Part shown: positions 21,976 to 30,631 of the stretch, piece after piece
Numbering within the stretch: position 1 is the first letter of the stretch
Layout of the letters: the number at the start of each line of letters is the position of its first letter
Assembly: GCF_039872765.1 (NCBI RefSeq)
Contig: NZ_JBDPZC010000001.1
Coordinates: 1,178,001-1,242,000, forward strand
DNA length: 64,000 bases
From: Roseateles_B flavus
Lineage (GTDB): Bacteria; Pseudomonadota; Gammaproteobacteria; Burkholderiales; Burkholderiaceae_C
Reading direction: 5' to 3'
The notes under the pieces: generated by a model
Databases searched by the model: none
What the model was told of the DNA's origin: nothing
The model's input: the letters and a program-made list of their open reading frames with translations, nothing else
Made by a program: the position numbers and the translations under genes

Positions 21976-23292
21976 ATGAACCAGGACGTGGAGCGGACCA
22001 TGCAGGCCCTCTATGCCGCCATCCAAGAGGAGGACGGGCGCTGGGTGGGCCAGCACCAGGGTTTGCGCATCAGCAGCCAGTTCCAGCCCATCTACAGCCT
22101 GCCGCACCGCAGCCCGGTGGGCTACGAGGCCCTGGCGCGCTTCGCGACACCGGCGGGCGAGGCGCTCGATCCGGGTCAGGTCTTTGCGCAGGTCCAGGCG
22201 CAGGGGGAGGGCGCGGGCTCGCAGATGCAGCTGGACCGCCTGTGCCGCCTGCTGCATGTCCACAACTTCGTGACGCAGCAGGTGCCCGACTGCTGGCTCT
22301 TCCTCAACATCCATCCCGAGGTCTTCGTCAGGGCCGCGCATGAGGCGCCGATGCTGGCCCGCGCCGTCAGCACCGTCGAGCAACTGGGCCTGCCCATGCA
22401 CCGCCTGGTCTTCGAGGTCACCGAGGAGATCATGGCCCAGGGCGCACGCTTCGAAGACGCCGTGGAGCGCGCCCGCGCCACGGGCTGCCTGCTGGCCCTG
22501 GACGACTTCGGCGCCGGGCATTCCAACTTCGACCGGGTCTGGCGCATGAAGCCAGAGATCGTGAAGCTGGACAAGAGCCTGCCCCAGCGCGCCCTGGCCT
22601 CGCCGCGCATTGCCCGCATCATGGCGCAGATGGTGGCGCTGCTGCACGAGTGCGGCGCGCTGGTGCTGCAGGAGGGCATCGAGGGGCGGGACGACATGCA
22701 GCTGGCCCTGGATGCCGACGTGGACCTGCTGCAAGGCTTCGGCCTGGGCCGGCCCGCCGCCGACCTGCTGGCGCCTCAGGCCAATCCCACCATCGACGGC
22801 TTCTGGGACCTGATCGAGGACCGCCAGATGCTGGGCCGCGAGCGCGACGACGAGCTCCTCCAGCCCTTCCGCAGCGCCGTGCTGGCCGCCGTGGGCCGGC
22901 TGCAGGCCGGTGACAGGCTGGACCAGGCCTGCCAGGGGGTGCTCTCGATCGCGGGAGCGCAGATGTGCTTCCTGCTCGACGAGCACGGCCATGATCTGGG
23001 CATGCGCATCCACCCGGACGTGCAGTCCGACAGCCCCGACCTGCGCTTTGGGCCGCTGGACGCCTCGGGCGATGCGCGCTGGTCGCGCCGGCCGTATTTC
23101 CGTCGGGCCATGGCCGCGGTGGGCACGCTGCAGGTGACGCGGCCCTACCTGAGCCTGCACGGCGCGCGCATGTGCGTGACCCTGTCCCTGGCCTTCTGGC
23201 AGGATGCGCGGCTGCGCGTGCTCTGTGCCGATGTGGACTGGGGCGAGGGCGAGGAGCGCGGCCTCGGCCGCCCGCGCCGCGTCGCCCGCTGA
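21976..23292 (+). CDS. EAL-domain cyclic-di-GMP phosphodiesterase
   Basis: A 438-residue cytoplasmic protein. The start is the ATG of MNQDVERTMQ, because the frame upstream is antisense to the VWA gene. The EAL domain covers about 30-265: E51 in YEALARF, N111 in LFLNIHPEV, the FEVTEE box, D176-D177 in DDFGAGHSNF, K200 in VKLDKSL and E233 in LQEGIE. These are the metal- and substrate-binding residues of active phosphodiesterases, so it should cleave c-di-GMP to pGpG. The C-terminal 150 residues resemble a Cache or GAF-like sensor ending in a strand-rich part. It is alone on the plus strand, divergent from the VWA gene. HD-GYP and GGDEF genes follow within 10 kb. Confidence 0.9.
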   Translation: MNQDVERTMQALYAAIQEEDGRWVGQHQGLRISSQFQPIYSLPHRSPVGYEALARFATPAGEALDPGQVFAQVQAQGEGAGSQMQLDRLCRLLHVHNFVTQQVPDCWLFLNIHPEVFVRAAHEAPMLARAVSTVEQLGLPMHRLVFEVTEEIMAQGARFEDAVERARATGCLLALDDFGAGHSNFDRVWRMKPEIVKLDKSLPQRALASPRIARIMAQMVALLHECGALVLQEGIEGRDDMQLALDADVDLLQGFGLGRPAADLLAPQANPTIDGFWDLIEDRQMLGRERDDELLQPFRSAVLAAVGRLQAGDRLDQACQGVLSIAGAQMCFLLDEHGHDLGMRIHPDVQSDSPDLRFGPLDASGDARWSRRPYFRRAMAAVGTLQVTRPYLSLHGARMCVTLSLAFWQDARLRVLCADVDWGEGEERGLGRPRRVAR

Positions 23293-23324
23293 ATCCACTG
23301 AACCCGCTGAACCTGCCGAACTAG

Positions 23325-25361
23325 CTAGCCGCGCCTGCGCGCGGGCGCCCGAACCGTCTTGCGTGCCGCCCCGCGCCGTGCCGGGTCATGCGTCGCCAGC
23401 CAAGCCAGGAACTCGGCATACCAGAGCTGGCTGTTCTGTGGCTTCAGCACCCAGTGGTTCTCGTCGGGGAACCACAGCAGGCGGGCGTCCACGCCGCGGG
23501 CCTTGAGGGTGTTGTAGTAGGCCAGGCCCTGCGCATCCGGCACGCGGTAGTCCTGGGCGCCGTGGATGACCAGGGTGGGTGTTTCCATGCGATGGGCAAA
23601 GGCATGCGGGCTCTGGGCCGCCACGCGGGCCGGGTCGTCCCAGTACCAGGCGCCCAGCTCCTTGGCGTGCCAGGTGTAGGCGTCGTCCGCGAACATGGCC
23701 TGCCAGTCGTAGCAGCCGGCGTGGCAGACATAGGCCTGGTAGCGCCCGGCCTTCACGTGCCCGTTCATCCAGGCCACCAGATAGCCGCCAAAGCTGCCGC
23801 CGCCGGCGAAGACACGGTCGCGGGCGACCCAGGGCTTCTTCAGCAGCCAGTCGGTCGCGGCCTCGATGTCCTGCAGCTCCAGCTCGCCCCAGCGCTGCGT
23901 GATGGCGTCCTTGAAAGCCTGTCCGTAGCCCGAGGAGCCGTGGTAGTTCACGCAGGCCACCACATAGCCCTGCGCGGCCAGCAGCTGGGCGTTCCAGCGG
24001 AAGTGCCACATGTCGCCGAAGGCCGAGTGCGGGCCGCCGTGGATCAGGTGCAGGACGGGGCGCCTGCGCTTGGCGTCGAAGCCGGGCGGGTAGGTCAGCC
24101 ACATCTGGACCTCGTCGTCCTGCGCGCCCTTGAAGCTCACCGGCTCGACACGGCCCAGGCGCAGGGGCTTGAGCAGGGCATCGTTGAAGGTCTCGATGCG
24201 CAGAGGCGTCTCGCCCTCCATCACGCTGAGGCGGGGCGGATGTTGCGCGCTGTCATGCAGCACGACCAGGGTACCGGCCTGCAGGTCGAAGGCCGCGGCA
24301 TGGCCGCCCTCGAACTGCGTGAAGGCGGCGCAGGTCTTGACGTCGAAGCGCCAGAGGTGGCGCCGGCCTTCGTCCTCGGCGCAAAAGAGCACGCCCAGGT
24401 CGTCTTCGTCCCAGCGCAGCGGGGCCTGGACCTCGCGGTCCCAGTCCTCGGACAGCACGGCCCAGTTGCCGTGGGTGTCCAGCACGCCCAGCTGGTCGGG
24501 CATGGTGTGCCTGAGGCCGCGGTGGCAGGCCAGGAAGGCCAGGTGGTGGCCCGCGTGGCTGTAGACCGGCGCATGCAGATGCCAGCCGTCCTCCTGCAGC
24601 AGCGTGCGCACCTGGCGGCTGCGGACCTCCACCTCGGCCAGCGCGAAGCAGTGATCCAGGCGCTTCTCGGCGGCCGGGTCGAAGGCGAAGACGATGCGCC
24701 GGCCGTCGGGGGAGATGTCAAAGCAGTCGGCGTCGGGTTCGGAGCGGCTGAGCTCCCAGTCCGTGCCCTCGAACAGGTCGCGGAACTTGCCGCTGCGCGT
24801 GTCCAGCACGTGCAGATGGGGCACGCGGTCCATGGGAACGTGGTGGTCCCAGAAGCGGTAGAGCGCCTCCGAGGTCACATAGCCGCTGGTTTTGCGGGCC
24901 TGGTGCGCGGCCCAGGCTCTGGCCTGCGCGGCCGCGCCCTTGAGCTGCGGCCAGACCCAGGCCACGAAGGCGATGTGGCGGCCGTCCGGGAACCACTTGA
25001 AGGCCTCGACGCCCATGGGCAGGGAGGTGGCGCGCCGCGCCTCGCCGCCGTCGGGGGCGATGAGGTAGAGCTGCGGGCTGTCGTCCCTGACCCCGTCCTG
25101 CTCGCGGCGGGCGATGAAGGCGATCTGGTCGCCCAGCGGGCTCCAGCGCGGGCTGCCGTCCTTGTCGCCGGACTGGGTCAGGCGGCGGGGTTCACCGCCC
25201 AGCGTGGAGAGCAGCCACAGGCTGCTCTGGCTGTTGTCCTTCTCGAGCGAGGGGCTCGTGAGGCTGGCCACGGCCTGCGCACCGTCGGGCGAGAGGCTGG
25301 GCGCGCCGAGGCGCTCGATGGCCCAGAGGGCCTCAATGCTGAAGGTCTTGCTCGTGGCCAT
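23325..25361 (-). CDS. S9-family peptidase (prolyl-oligopeptidase/acylaminoacyl type)
   Basis: A 678-residue serine peptidase. The N-terminal 400 residues form a beta-propeller with WD40-like PD40 pieces (LSPDGAQAVASL, GSPRWSPLGDQIAFIA, FDISPDGRRIVFAFD). The alpha/beta-hydrolase domain follows with HGGPHSAFGD (oxyanion region), the nucleophile elbow GGGSFGGYLVAWMNG, acid GAQDYRVPDAQ and the base in ENHWVL. No signal peptide is visible, so it acts in the cytoplasm on short peptides or acylated peptides. It is a single gene with a GAGGAG-type ribosome site, lying between the EAL gene and moxR. Confidence 0.9.
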   Translation of the reverse strand: MATSKTFSIEALWAIERLGAPSLSPDGAQAVASLTSPSLEKDNSQSSLWLLSTLGGEPRRLTQSGDKDGSPRWSPLGDQIAFIARREQDGVRDDSPQLYLIAPDGGEARRATSLPMGVEAFKWFPDGRHIAFVAWVWPQLKGAAAQARAWAAHQARKTSGYVTSEALYRFWDHHVPMDRVPHLHVLDTRSGKFRDLFEGTDWELSRSEPDADCFDISPDGRRIVFAFDPAAEKRLDHCFALAEVEVRSRQVRTLLQEDGWHLHAPVYSHAGHHLAFLACHRGLRHTMPDQLGVLDTHGNWAVLSEDWDREVQAPLRWDEDDLGVLFCAEDEGRRHLWRFDVKTCAAFTQFEGGHAAAFDLQAGTLVVLHDSAQHPPRLSVMEGETPLRIETFNDALLKPLRLGRVEPVSFKGAQDDEVQMWLTYPPGFDAKRRRPVLHLIHGGPHSAFGDMWHFRWNAQLLAAQGYVVACVNYHGSSGYGQAFKDAITQRWGELELQDIEAATDWLLKKPWVARDRVFAGGGSFGGYLVAWMNGHVKAGRYQAYVCHAGCYDWQAMFADDAYTWHAKELGAWYWDDPARVAAQSPHAFAHRMETPTLVIHGAQDYRVPDAQGLAYYNTLKARGVDARLLWFPDENHWVLKPQNSQLWYAEFLAWLATHDPARRGAARKTVRAPARRRG

Positions 25362-25451
25362 GCGCCTTGCTCCTCGTCATGCGGCACGCTGGTGTGTGCA
25401 CCGGGCCGCAGTGTAGGGGCGACGAGGCAGGGAAATCTGCCGCGCTGGCGC

Positions 25452-26294
25452 TCAGCGGTTGCGGCTCTGCATGAAGACCAGCTTCTCGAAGAGGGTCAGG
25501 TCTTGCTCGTTCTTCAGCAGCGCGCCCACCAGGGGAGGGATGGCGACCTTGTCGTCCTGCGCCCTGAGCGCGTCAACGGGGATGTCCTCGGCCAGCAGCA
25601 GCTTGAGCCAGTCGATCAGCTCCGAGGTGCTGGGCTTCTTCTTGAGGCCGGGCAGGTTGCGCACGTCGTAGAAGGTCTTGAGCGCCGCGGCCAGCAGCTC
25701 CTTCTTGAGGCCGGGGAAATGCAGGTCGGCGATGCGCTGCATGGTCTCGGCCTCGGGGAACTTGATGTAGTGGAAGAAGCAGCGGCGCAGGAAGGCGTCC
25801 GGCAGCTCCTTCTCGTTGTTGGAGGTGATGAAGACCAGGGGGCGGTGCTTGGCCCGGATCATCTGCCGCGTCTCGTAGCAGTAGAACTCCATGCGGTCGA
25901 GTTCGCGCAGCAGGTCGTTGGGAAACTCGATGTCGGCCTTGTCGATCTCGTCGATCAGCAGGGCCACGGGCGTGTCCGACTCGAAGGCCTGCCACAGCAC
26001 GCCCTTGACGATGTAGTTGTGGATGTCCTTGACGCGCTCGTCGCCGAGCTGGCTGTCGCGCAGGCGGCTGACGGCGTCGTACTCGTAGAGGCCCTGCTGC
26101 GCCTTGGTCGTGCTCTTGATGTGCCACTGCAACAGCGGCAGGCCCACGCTCTGGGCCACCTCCTCGGCCAGCATGGTCTTGCCGGTGCCGGGTTCGCCCT
26201 TGACCAGCAAGGGGCGTTTGAGGGTGATGGCGGCGTTCACGGCCAACATCAGGTCGGCGGTGGCGACGTACTGCTCGGAGCCTTGGAACTTCAT
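25452..26294 (-). CDS. MoxR-family AAA ATPase
   Basis: A 280-residue AAA protein. The ATG of MKFQGSEQYVATADL is chosen over an in-frame ATG four codons upstream because the family begins there. Walker A is GEPGTGKTMLAEE, Walker B LLIDEIDKAD, followed by sensor 1 (VFITSNNEKEL) and an arginine finger region (AFLRRCFFHYIKFP). MoxR proteins act with VWA proteins as chaperones for metal-enzyme maturation or stress response. Its usual VWA partner is at 20668-21855 on the same strand, now separated by other genes. It starts 88 bases from the cytochrome c4 start on the other strand, sharing a promoter region with it. Confidence 0.92.
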   Translation of the reverse strand: MKFQGSEQYVATADLMLAVNAAITLKRPLLVKGEPGTGKTMLAEEVAQSVGLPLLQWHIKSTTKAQQGLYEYDAVSRLRDSQLGDERVKDIHNYIVKGVLWQAFESDTPVALLIDEIDKADIEFPNDLLRELDRMEFYCYETRQMIRAKHRPLVFITSNNEKELPDAFLRRCFFHYIKFPEAETMQRIADLHFPGLKKELLAAALKTFYDVRNLPGLKKKPSTSELIDWLKLLLAEDIPVDALRAQDDKVAIPPLVGALLKNEQDLTLFEKLVFMQSRNR

Positions 26295-26343
26295 GCTGTG
26301 GATCAATGCGGGTAAGCCTGCAAACCAGTATAAGGTCCGTCCC

Positions 26344-26349
26344 TATAAT
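26344..26349 (+). promoter_or_regulatory. -10 box of the cytochrome c4 gene
   Basis: TATAAT lies 34 bases before the ATG. No strong -35 box stands at the right distance, so another factor or an extended -10 may be used. The divergent moxR gene starts 50 bases away on the other strand. Confidence 0.5.
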
Positions 26350-26382
26350 GCGCCCCGGTGTCAGATCAAGAACTTCGGGACC

Positions 26383-27024
26383 ATGAACAAACTGTTGAAG
26401 CTCACCTTCGCCGTTCTCGCTGGCCTCACTGCTGTCAGCGCGCAGGCGCAGGACGTCAAGGCGGGTGAGAAGAAGATCGCCATGTGCATCGGCTGCCACG
26501 GCATCGTCGGCTATCAGGCGACCTTCCCCGAAATTCACAAGGTGCCGATGATCGCTGGCCAGAATGCCAAGTACATCGCCTCGGCCCTGAATGCCTACGC
26601 CAAGGGCGAGCGCAAGCACCCGACCATGCGCGGCATCGCCCAGTCGCTGAGCGAGCAGGACATCGCGGACATCTCCGCCTACTACGAGCAGCAGGCCCAG
26701 GCCCCCGCCGCCGGTGACGCCGCTGCGGCGCCGGCCAATGTGGCCGAACTGCTGAACAAGGGTGCCTGCGCTTCCTGCCATGGCGCCAACTTCAGCAAGC
26801 CCATCGACGGTGCCTACCCCAAGCTGGCCGGCCAGCACGCCGACTACCTCTACGCCGCGCTGAAGTCCTACCAGACCGAAGGCAACCCTTACGTGGGTCG
26901 CGGCAACGCCATCATGGCTGGCCAGGTCAAGCAGTTCAGCCATGCCGAGCTGAAGGCCATCGCCAAGTACCTGGCCTCGCTGGGCGGCGAACTGCGCACC
27001 GTGCCCCAGAGCAAGATGCGCTGA
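26383..27024 (+). CDS. Cytochrome c4, periplasmic diheme
   Basis: A 213-residue exported protein. A Sec signal (LKLTFAVLAGLTAVSAQAQ) is cleaved near residue 23. Two heme-binding CxxCH motifs are present, CIGCHG and CASCHG, with axial Met in PMIAGQ / TMRGIA and KLAGQ / IMAGQV regions. The two halves are related, the usual c4 duplication. A short alanine-proline linker joins them (QAPAAGDAAAAPA). It passes electrons to the terminal cytochrome oxidases in the periplasm. Start ATG follows a clear TATAAT and the gene ends at a strong terminator, so it is a single-gene transcript. Confidence 0.95.
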   Translation: MNKLLKLTFAVLAGLTAVSAQAQDVKAGEKKIAMCIGCHGIVGYQATFPEIHKVPMIAGQNAKYIASALNAYAKGERKHPTMRGIAQSLSEQDIADISAYYEQQAQAPAAGDAAAAPANVAELLNKGACASCHGANFSKPIDGAYPKLAGQHADYLYAALKSYQTEGNPYVGRGNAIMAGQVKQFSHAELKAIAKYLASLGGELRTVPQSKMR

Positions 27025-27045
27025 GCGCCCGCACTGTGTCGGATC

Positions 27046-27071
27046 AAGCCGCCTCGCTAGGCGGCTTTTTT
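27046..27071 (+). terminator. Terminator after cytochrome c4
   Basis: AAGCCGCCT-CGCT-AGGCGGCTT forms a nine-pair stem with a four-base loop and ends in a run of six T. It separates cytochrome c4 from the HD-GYP gene. Confidence 0.9.
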
Positions 27072-27152
27072 GTGTCCGATTTGGCTTTTCATCGGGAGGG
27101 GCACCGTCGATACTGGGCAGCAGATTTCCGCTCCAGTTCCCACCCGCCTCCC

Positions 27153-28421
27153 ATGCTCAAAAGAATACCGACCCAGCACGTCCGGCTCGGCATGTTCTTG
27201 CAGTCCATGGAAGGTTCATGGCTGTCCCACCCCTTCTGGAAGACCAAGTTCGTGCTGCGCGAGCAGAGCGAGGTCGACGCCTTGCTCAAGAGCGGTGTGG
27301 TCGCCGTCTGGATTGATGTGGAGAAGGGCCTGGACATCCAGGAGGCCGAGCCCAGGGTCGAACCGGTGCCTGAGCCCGCGCCTGAGCCCGCGCCCCAGCC
27401 TGCCAAGCCCCAGGAGCCTCGGCCGCTGGTCGCCGCCCCTGTGCCCGCCGCAACGCCGCCCGGCATGCGCGCCAGCCTGCACGACGAGATGGGCCGCGCC
27501 GCGCAGATCGTCAGCCGCTCCCGGGCCGCGGTGATCAACCTCTTCGGCGAAGCCCGCCTGGGCAAGGCCATCGATGCCGAGCAGTGCCTGCCGCTGGTGG
27601 AGGAGGTCGCCAATTCGGTGTCGCGCAACCCCTCCGCGCTGATCAGCCTCGCCCGGCTCAAGACCAAGGACGACTACACCTACATGCACTCGGTGGCGGT
27701 GTGCGCCCTGATGGTGTCCCTGTCCCGGCACATGGGCCTGGACGAGGCCCAGACGCGTGAGGCCGGTCTGGCGGGTCTGCTGCATGACGTCGGCAAGATG
27801 GCCATGCCCATCGACGTGCTCAACAAGCCCGGGCAGCTGACCGACGACGAGTTCGCTGTCATGCGCTCCCACCCGGTGCGCGGCTACGAGATGCTGCTGG
27901 AGGGCGGCGCCGTGCCGGCCGCGGCGCTGGATGTCTGCCTGCACCACCACGAGAAGATCGACGGTTCGGGCTATCCCAAGAAGCTCAAGGGAGAGGAAAT
28001 CTCGCTGCTGTCCCGCATGGGAGCGGTCTGCGATGTCTACGACGCCATCACTTCCACTCGCCCCTACAAGAACGCCTGGGACCCGGCCGGCTCCATCCAG
28101 CGCATGGCGCAATGGACGGGCCACTTCGACCCGGCCGTCTTCCAGGCCTTCGTCAAAAGCGTGGGCATCTACCCGGTGGGGACCCTGGTGAAGCTGCACT
28201 CCGGGCGGCTGGCCGTGGTGGTGGAGCAGAGCCCCGTGCGCCTGACGGCACCGCTGGTGCGGGTCTTCTTCTCGACCAAGTCGCAGCTGCCCATCCCCAC
28301 GGAGCTGGTCAACCTGGACCTGCCCTCGGCCACGGACCGCATCGTCTCGCGCGAGAACCCCGCCGACTGGGGCTTCAAGCACCTGGACGAACTCTGGATG
28401 AAGGCGCCGGGGCAGGCCTGA
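27153..28421 (+). CDS. HD-GYP c-di-GMP phosphodiesterase with DUF3391 domain
   Basis: A 422-residue protein. ATG at 27153 is chosen because the N-terminal DUF3391 domain begins there (LKRIPTQHVRLGMFLQSMEG). A proline-rich linker of PEPAPEPAPQPA repeats lies at about 70-105. The HD-GYP domain covers 170-360: H179, the HD pair at 211-212 in LLHDVGK, H240, HHE at 265-267 and DGSGYP at 270-275. These metal ligands and the GYP loop are complete, so it should degrade c-di-GMP. The protein has no sensor beyond DUF3391. It follows the cytochrome c4 terminator and has its own transcript. Confidence 0.92.
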   Translation: MLKRIPTQHVRLGMFLQSMEGSWLSHPFWKTKFVLREQSEVDALLKSGVVAVWIDVEKGLDIQEAEPRVEPVPEPAPEPAPQPAKPQEPRPLVAAPVPAATPPGMRASLHDEMGRAAQIVSRSRAAVINLFGEARLGKAIDAEQCLPLVEEVANSVSRNPSALISLARLKTKDDYTYMHSVAVCALMVSLSRHMGLDEAQTREAGLAGLLHDVGKMAMPIDVLNKPGQLTDDEFAVMRSHPVRGYEMLLEGGAVPAAALDVCLHHHEKIDGSGYPKKLKGEEISLLSRMGAVCDVYDAITSTRPYKNAWDPAGSIQRMAQWTGHFDPAVFQAFVKSVGIYPVGTLVKLHSGRLAVVVEQSPVRLTAPLVRVFFSTKSQLPIPTELVNLDLPSATDRIVSRENPADWGFKHLDELWMKAPGQA

Positions 28422-28545
28422 TCTTCCGGCCCTGTCTGAGGGGCAGCCGTCGGCCAAGGCGCGCGATATCGGCTGTTTAGCGGCGCTTTTGAGCCCTTCG
28501 CACGGCGGCTGCTGCCGGGATACTGCCTCCATCCGTCTCCTGACG

Positions 28546-30540
28546 ATGGCCCAGCCCCTGCCCACCATGCCAGCCTCGCCCCTGCACTCCCCGCGTCCTT
28601 CCACGTCCTTGCGCCTCCTGCCTGCGGCCGGTCGATGGCTCAGCTGGAGCCTGGCCTTCGCATTGGCGGCCTGCGGTGGCGGAGGAGGCGGGGGCAGCAG
28701 TGGCACGGACACCGGCAGCACCACGCCGCCGGTGCTCAGCGGCGTGGCCGCCACGGGCGCCCCGCTGGGCTCGGCCAGCGTCACAGTGCTGGACGCCAGC
28801 GGCGCCACGGTGGGCACAGGCAGCACCCATCCCACCGATGGCAGCTACAAGATCACGCTCGGCAAGCAGAGCCCGCAGGCGCCGCTGCTGGTGGAGGTGC
28901 GGGGGCTCAACGCCCTGGGCGACATGGTGCTGCTGCACTCGGCGGTGCCCAAGACCTCGGCCAGCATGGTGGCCAATGTCTCTCCCCTCAGCGAGGCCCT
29001 GCTGGCCCTGACCCTGGGCGATGCGCCCCGCACCGTGTTCAACGACGTGGCGGGCAACAGCAGCGCCGTGGCCCTCGTCGGCACCCAGCTCGCGGCTGCC
29101 TCGGACTTCCTCAAGACCTTGATCAAGTCCAATATCAGCGACGCCAAGATCACAGACGCCACCACCCTGGACCTGCTCGGCGACGCCAGCTTCGCCGCGA
29201 ACAAGGGCGCGCTGGACCTGCTGATCGAGGCCCTGCGGGTGGACCTGGGCAGCGGCAGTGCCGGTGCGCCGCAGCTGCTGCTGGCCAACAAGCTCAAGCC
29301 GGGGGCGCCTGTCGAGGTGGTGGTGGACCTGCCCGCCCTGAAGGCCGAGCTGGCCAAGGGCAGCTCGGCCACGCCGCTCAATGCCGTCACCAGCACGCTC
29401 AAGGCCACGACCGGCGCCACCACCCTGCTGCCCAACGCCGCCAGCCTGGACGAGCTGCCGGCCGCGATCAACAAGATGCTGGCCCAGGGCCTTTCGGCCA
29501 GTGCGATCAGCAGCCACAGCCTGCTCTCGGCCTTCACCGTCAATGACAGCCGGGACAAGAACTCCATGGCCCTGTACTTCGCGGACCTGGCCAGCAAGAA
29601 CCAGCAGCTGGGTCGATTCCAGATCGTGGCCTGCCTGGACGATGTGTTCGCCTCCGGCAACTGCACCCGTCTGCAGGTCAGCGCCTACGTGACGGACAGC
29701 GCTGGCAAGGTGCTGGACATCTTCCAGACCACGGTCAACTACCTCAAGTCGACCACCGCGGGCGTGCCGTCCTGGCGGCTCTACGGCAACGGGCGCTCGC
29801 TGGAGTTCAACGTCATCCCCATGACAGTGGCGAGCTTCGGGGGCGATGGCAGCCTGAAGTCCGGTACCACGGTCAATCCGCGCGCTGGTGTGCAGCTGGA
29901 CCTGCAGGGCCAGACGCTGGACGCCCCCATCACCAGCGCCCTGGACAGCGGCGTGGTGCAGACGCCCAACGGCTTCGCGATTGCCATGGCCTACTGCGCC
30001 CGTGCCCGCATGTGCATCACCAAGGTCCCCGGTGCCACCAGCACCACGGCCACCGGGCAGGCCACGGACTACGCCCTGCTGCAGGACAGCGTCGGCTGGA
30101 TCGGCGGGGCGGACGCCCAGCGCTCGGCCAAGTACAGCGTCAGCTTCACGCCGCCCGGCAGCACGGCCCGGACCCAGCCGGCCTACCTGCGCGCCGAGGT
30201 GCCCGTCGCCCCCGCGACCAGCCGCTTCCCGATGATCGACGAGCTCGGCACCAGTGCCCTGCTGGGCCGCCAGCTCAGCTTCGGGCGCAAGTACAGCTGG
30301 GCCAAGTGGGCCGCCGACAACCCGGACATGCGAATGCTGAGCATGCGGCTCGTGCAGGGCACCGACCCGGCTGCGCCCTCCATCCGCGAGATCAAGCTGG
30401 CCCTGCCGGTGAGCACCGAGCAGACCCTGGGCCCCAGCGTGCTGCCCGGCGGCGCCACGCCGACGACCAGCGAGCTCTGGCTGACCGCGGCGGACTCGCA
30501 GGGACGGCGTTTCCAGAGCCGCTTCGTGCTGAACTACTGA
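28546..30540 (+). CDS. Putative surface lipoprotein with carboxypeptidase-regulatory-like N-terminus
   Basis: A 664-residue exported protein. Its signal ends in a lipobox (LAFALAACGGG) followed by glycine and serine repeats, so it is anchored to a membrane by lipid. There are two other in-frame ATG choices near the start. After the tether comes a short Ig-like repeat of the type seen in carboxypeptidase-regulatory and S-layer-like proteins (GVAATGAPLGSASVTVLD, TDGSYKITLG). The remainder is beta-rich and not recognised. It lies between the HD-GYP and GGDEF genes on the same strand, suggesting, but not proving, a link with c-di-GMP-controlled surface behaviour. Confidence 0.75.
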   Translation: MAQPLPTMPASPLHSPRPSTSLRLLPAAGRWLSWSLAFALAACGGGGGGGSSGTDTGSTTPPVLSGVAATGAPLGSASVTVLDASGATVGTGSTHPTDGSYKITLGKQSPQAPLLVEVRGLNALGDMVLLHSAVPKTSASMVANVSPLSEALLALTLGDAPRTVFNDVAGNSSAVALVGTQLAAASDFLKTLIKSNISDAKITDATTLDLLGDASFAANKGALDLLIEALRVDLGSGSAGAPQLLLANKLKPGAPVEVVVDLPALKAELAKGSSATPLNAVTSTLKATTGATTLLPNAASLDELPAAINKMLAQGLSASAISSHSLLSAFTVNDSRDKNSMALYFADLASKNQQLGRFQIVACLDDVFASGNCTRLQVSAYVTDSAGKVLDIFQTTVNYLKSTTAGVPSWRLYGNGRSLEFNVIPMTVASFGGDGSLKSGTTVNPRAGVQLDLQGQTLDAPITSALDSGVVQTPNGFAIAMAYCARARMCITKVPGATSTTATGQATDYALLQDSVGWIGGADAQRSAKYSVSFTPPGSTARTQPAYLRAEVPVAPATSRFPMIDELGTSALLGRQLSFGRKYSWAKWAADNPDMRMLSMRLVQGTDPAAPSIREIKLALPVSTEQTLGPSVLPGGATPTTSELWLTAADSQGRRFQSRFVLNY

Positions 30541-30631
30541 GTCTGGCCTGCTTGCCGGGGCCGTCCCGGGCGCATGCCGCTACAGTTGCCGCATCCGCCC
30601 CCGAGGCCCCATCTTCCCGGCCCTTTATCGC

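Noticed and set aside
23388..26315. A 975-residue plus-strand ORF over the S9 peptidase and moxR
   Set aside because: Antisense shadow of two well-supported genes; no recognisable domain and a composition typical of reverse-strand reading.
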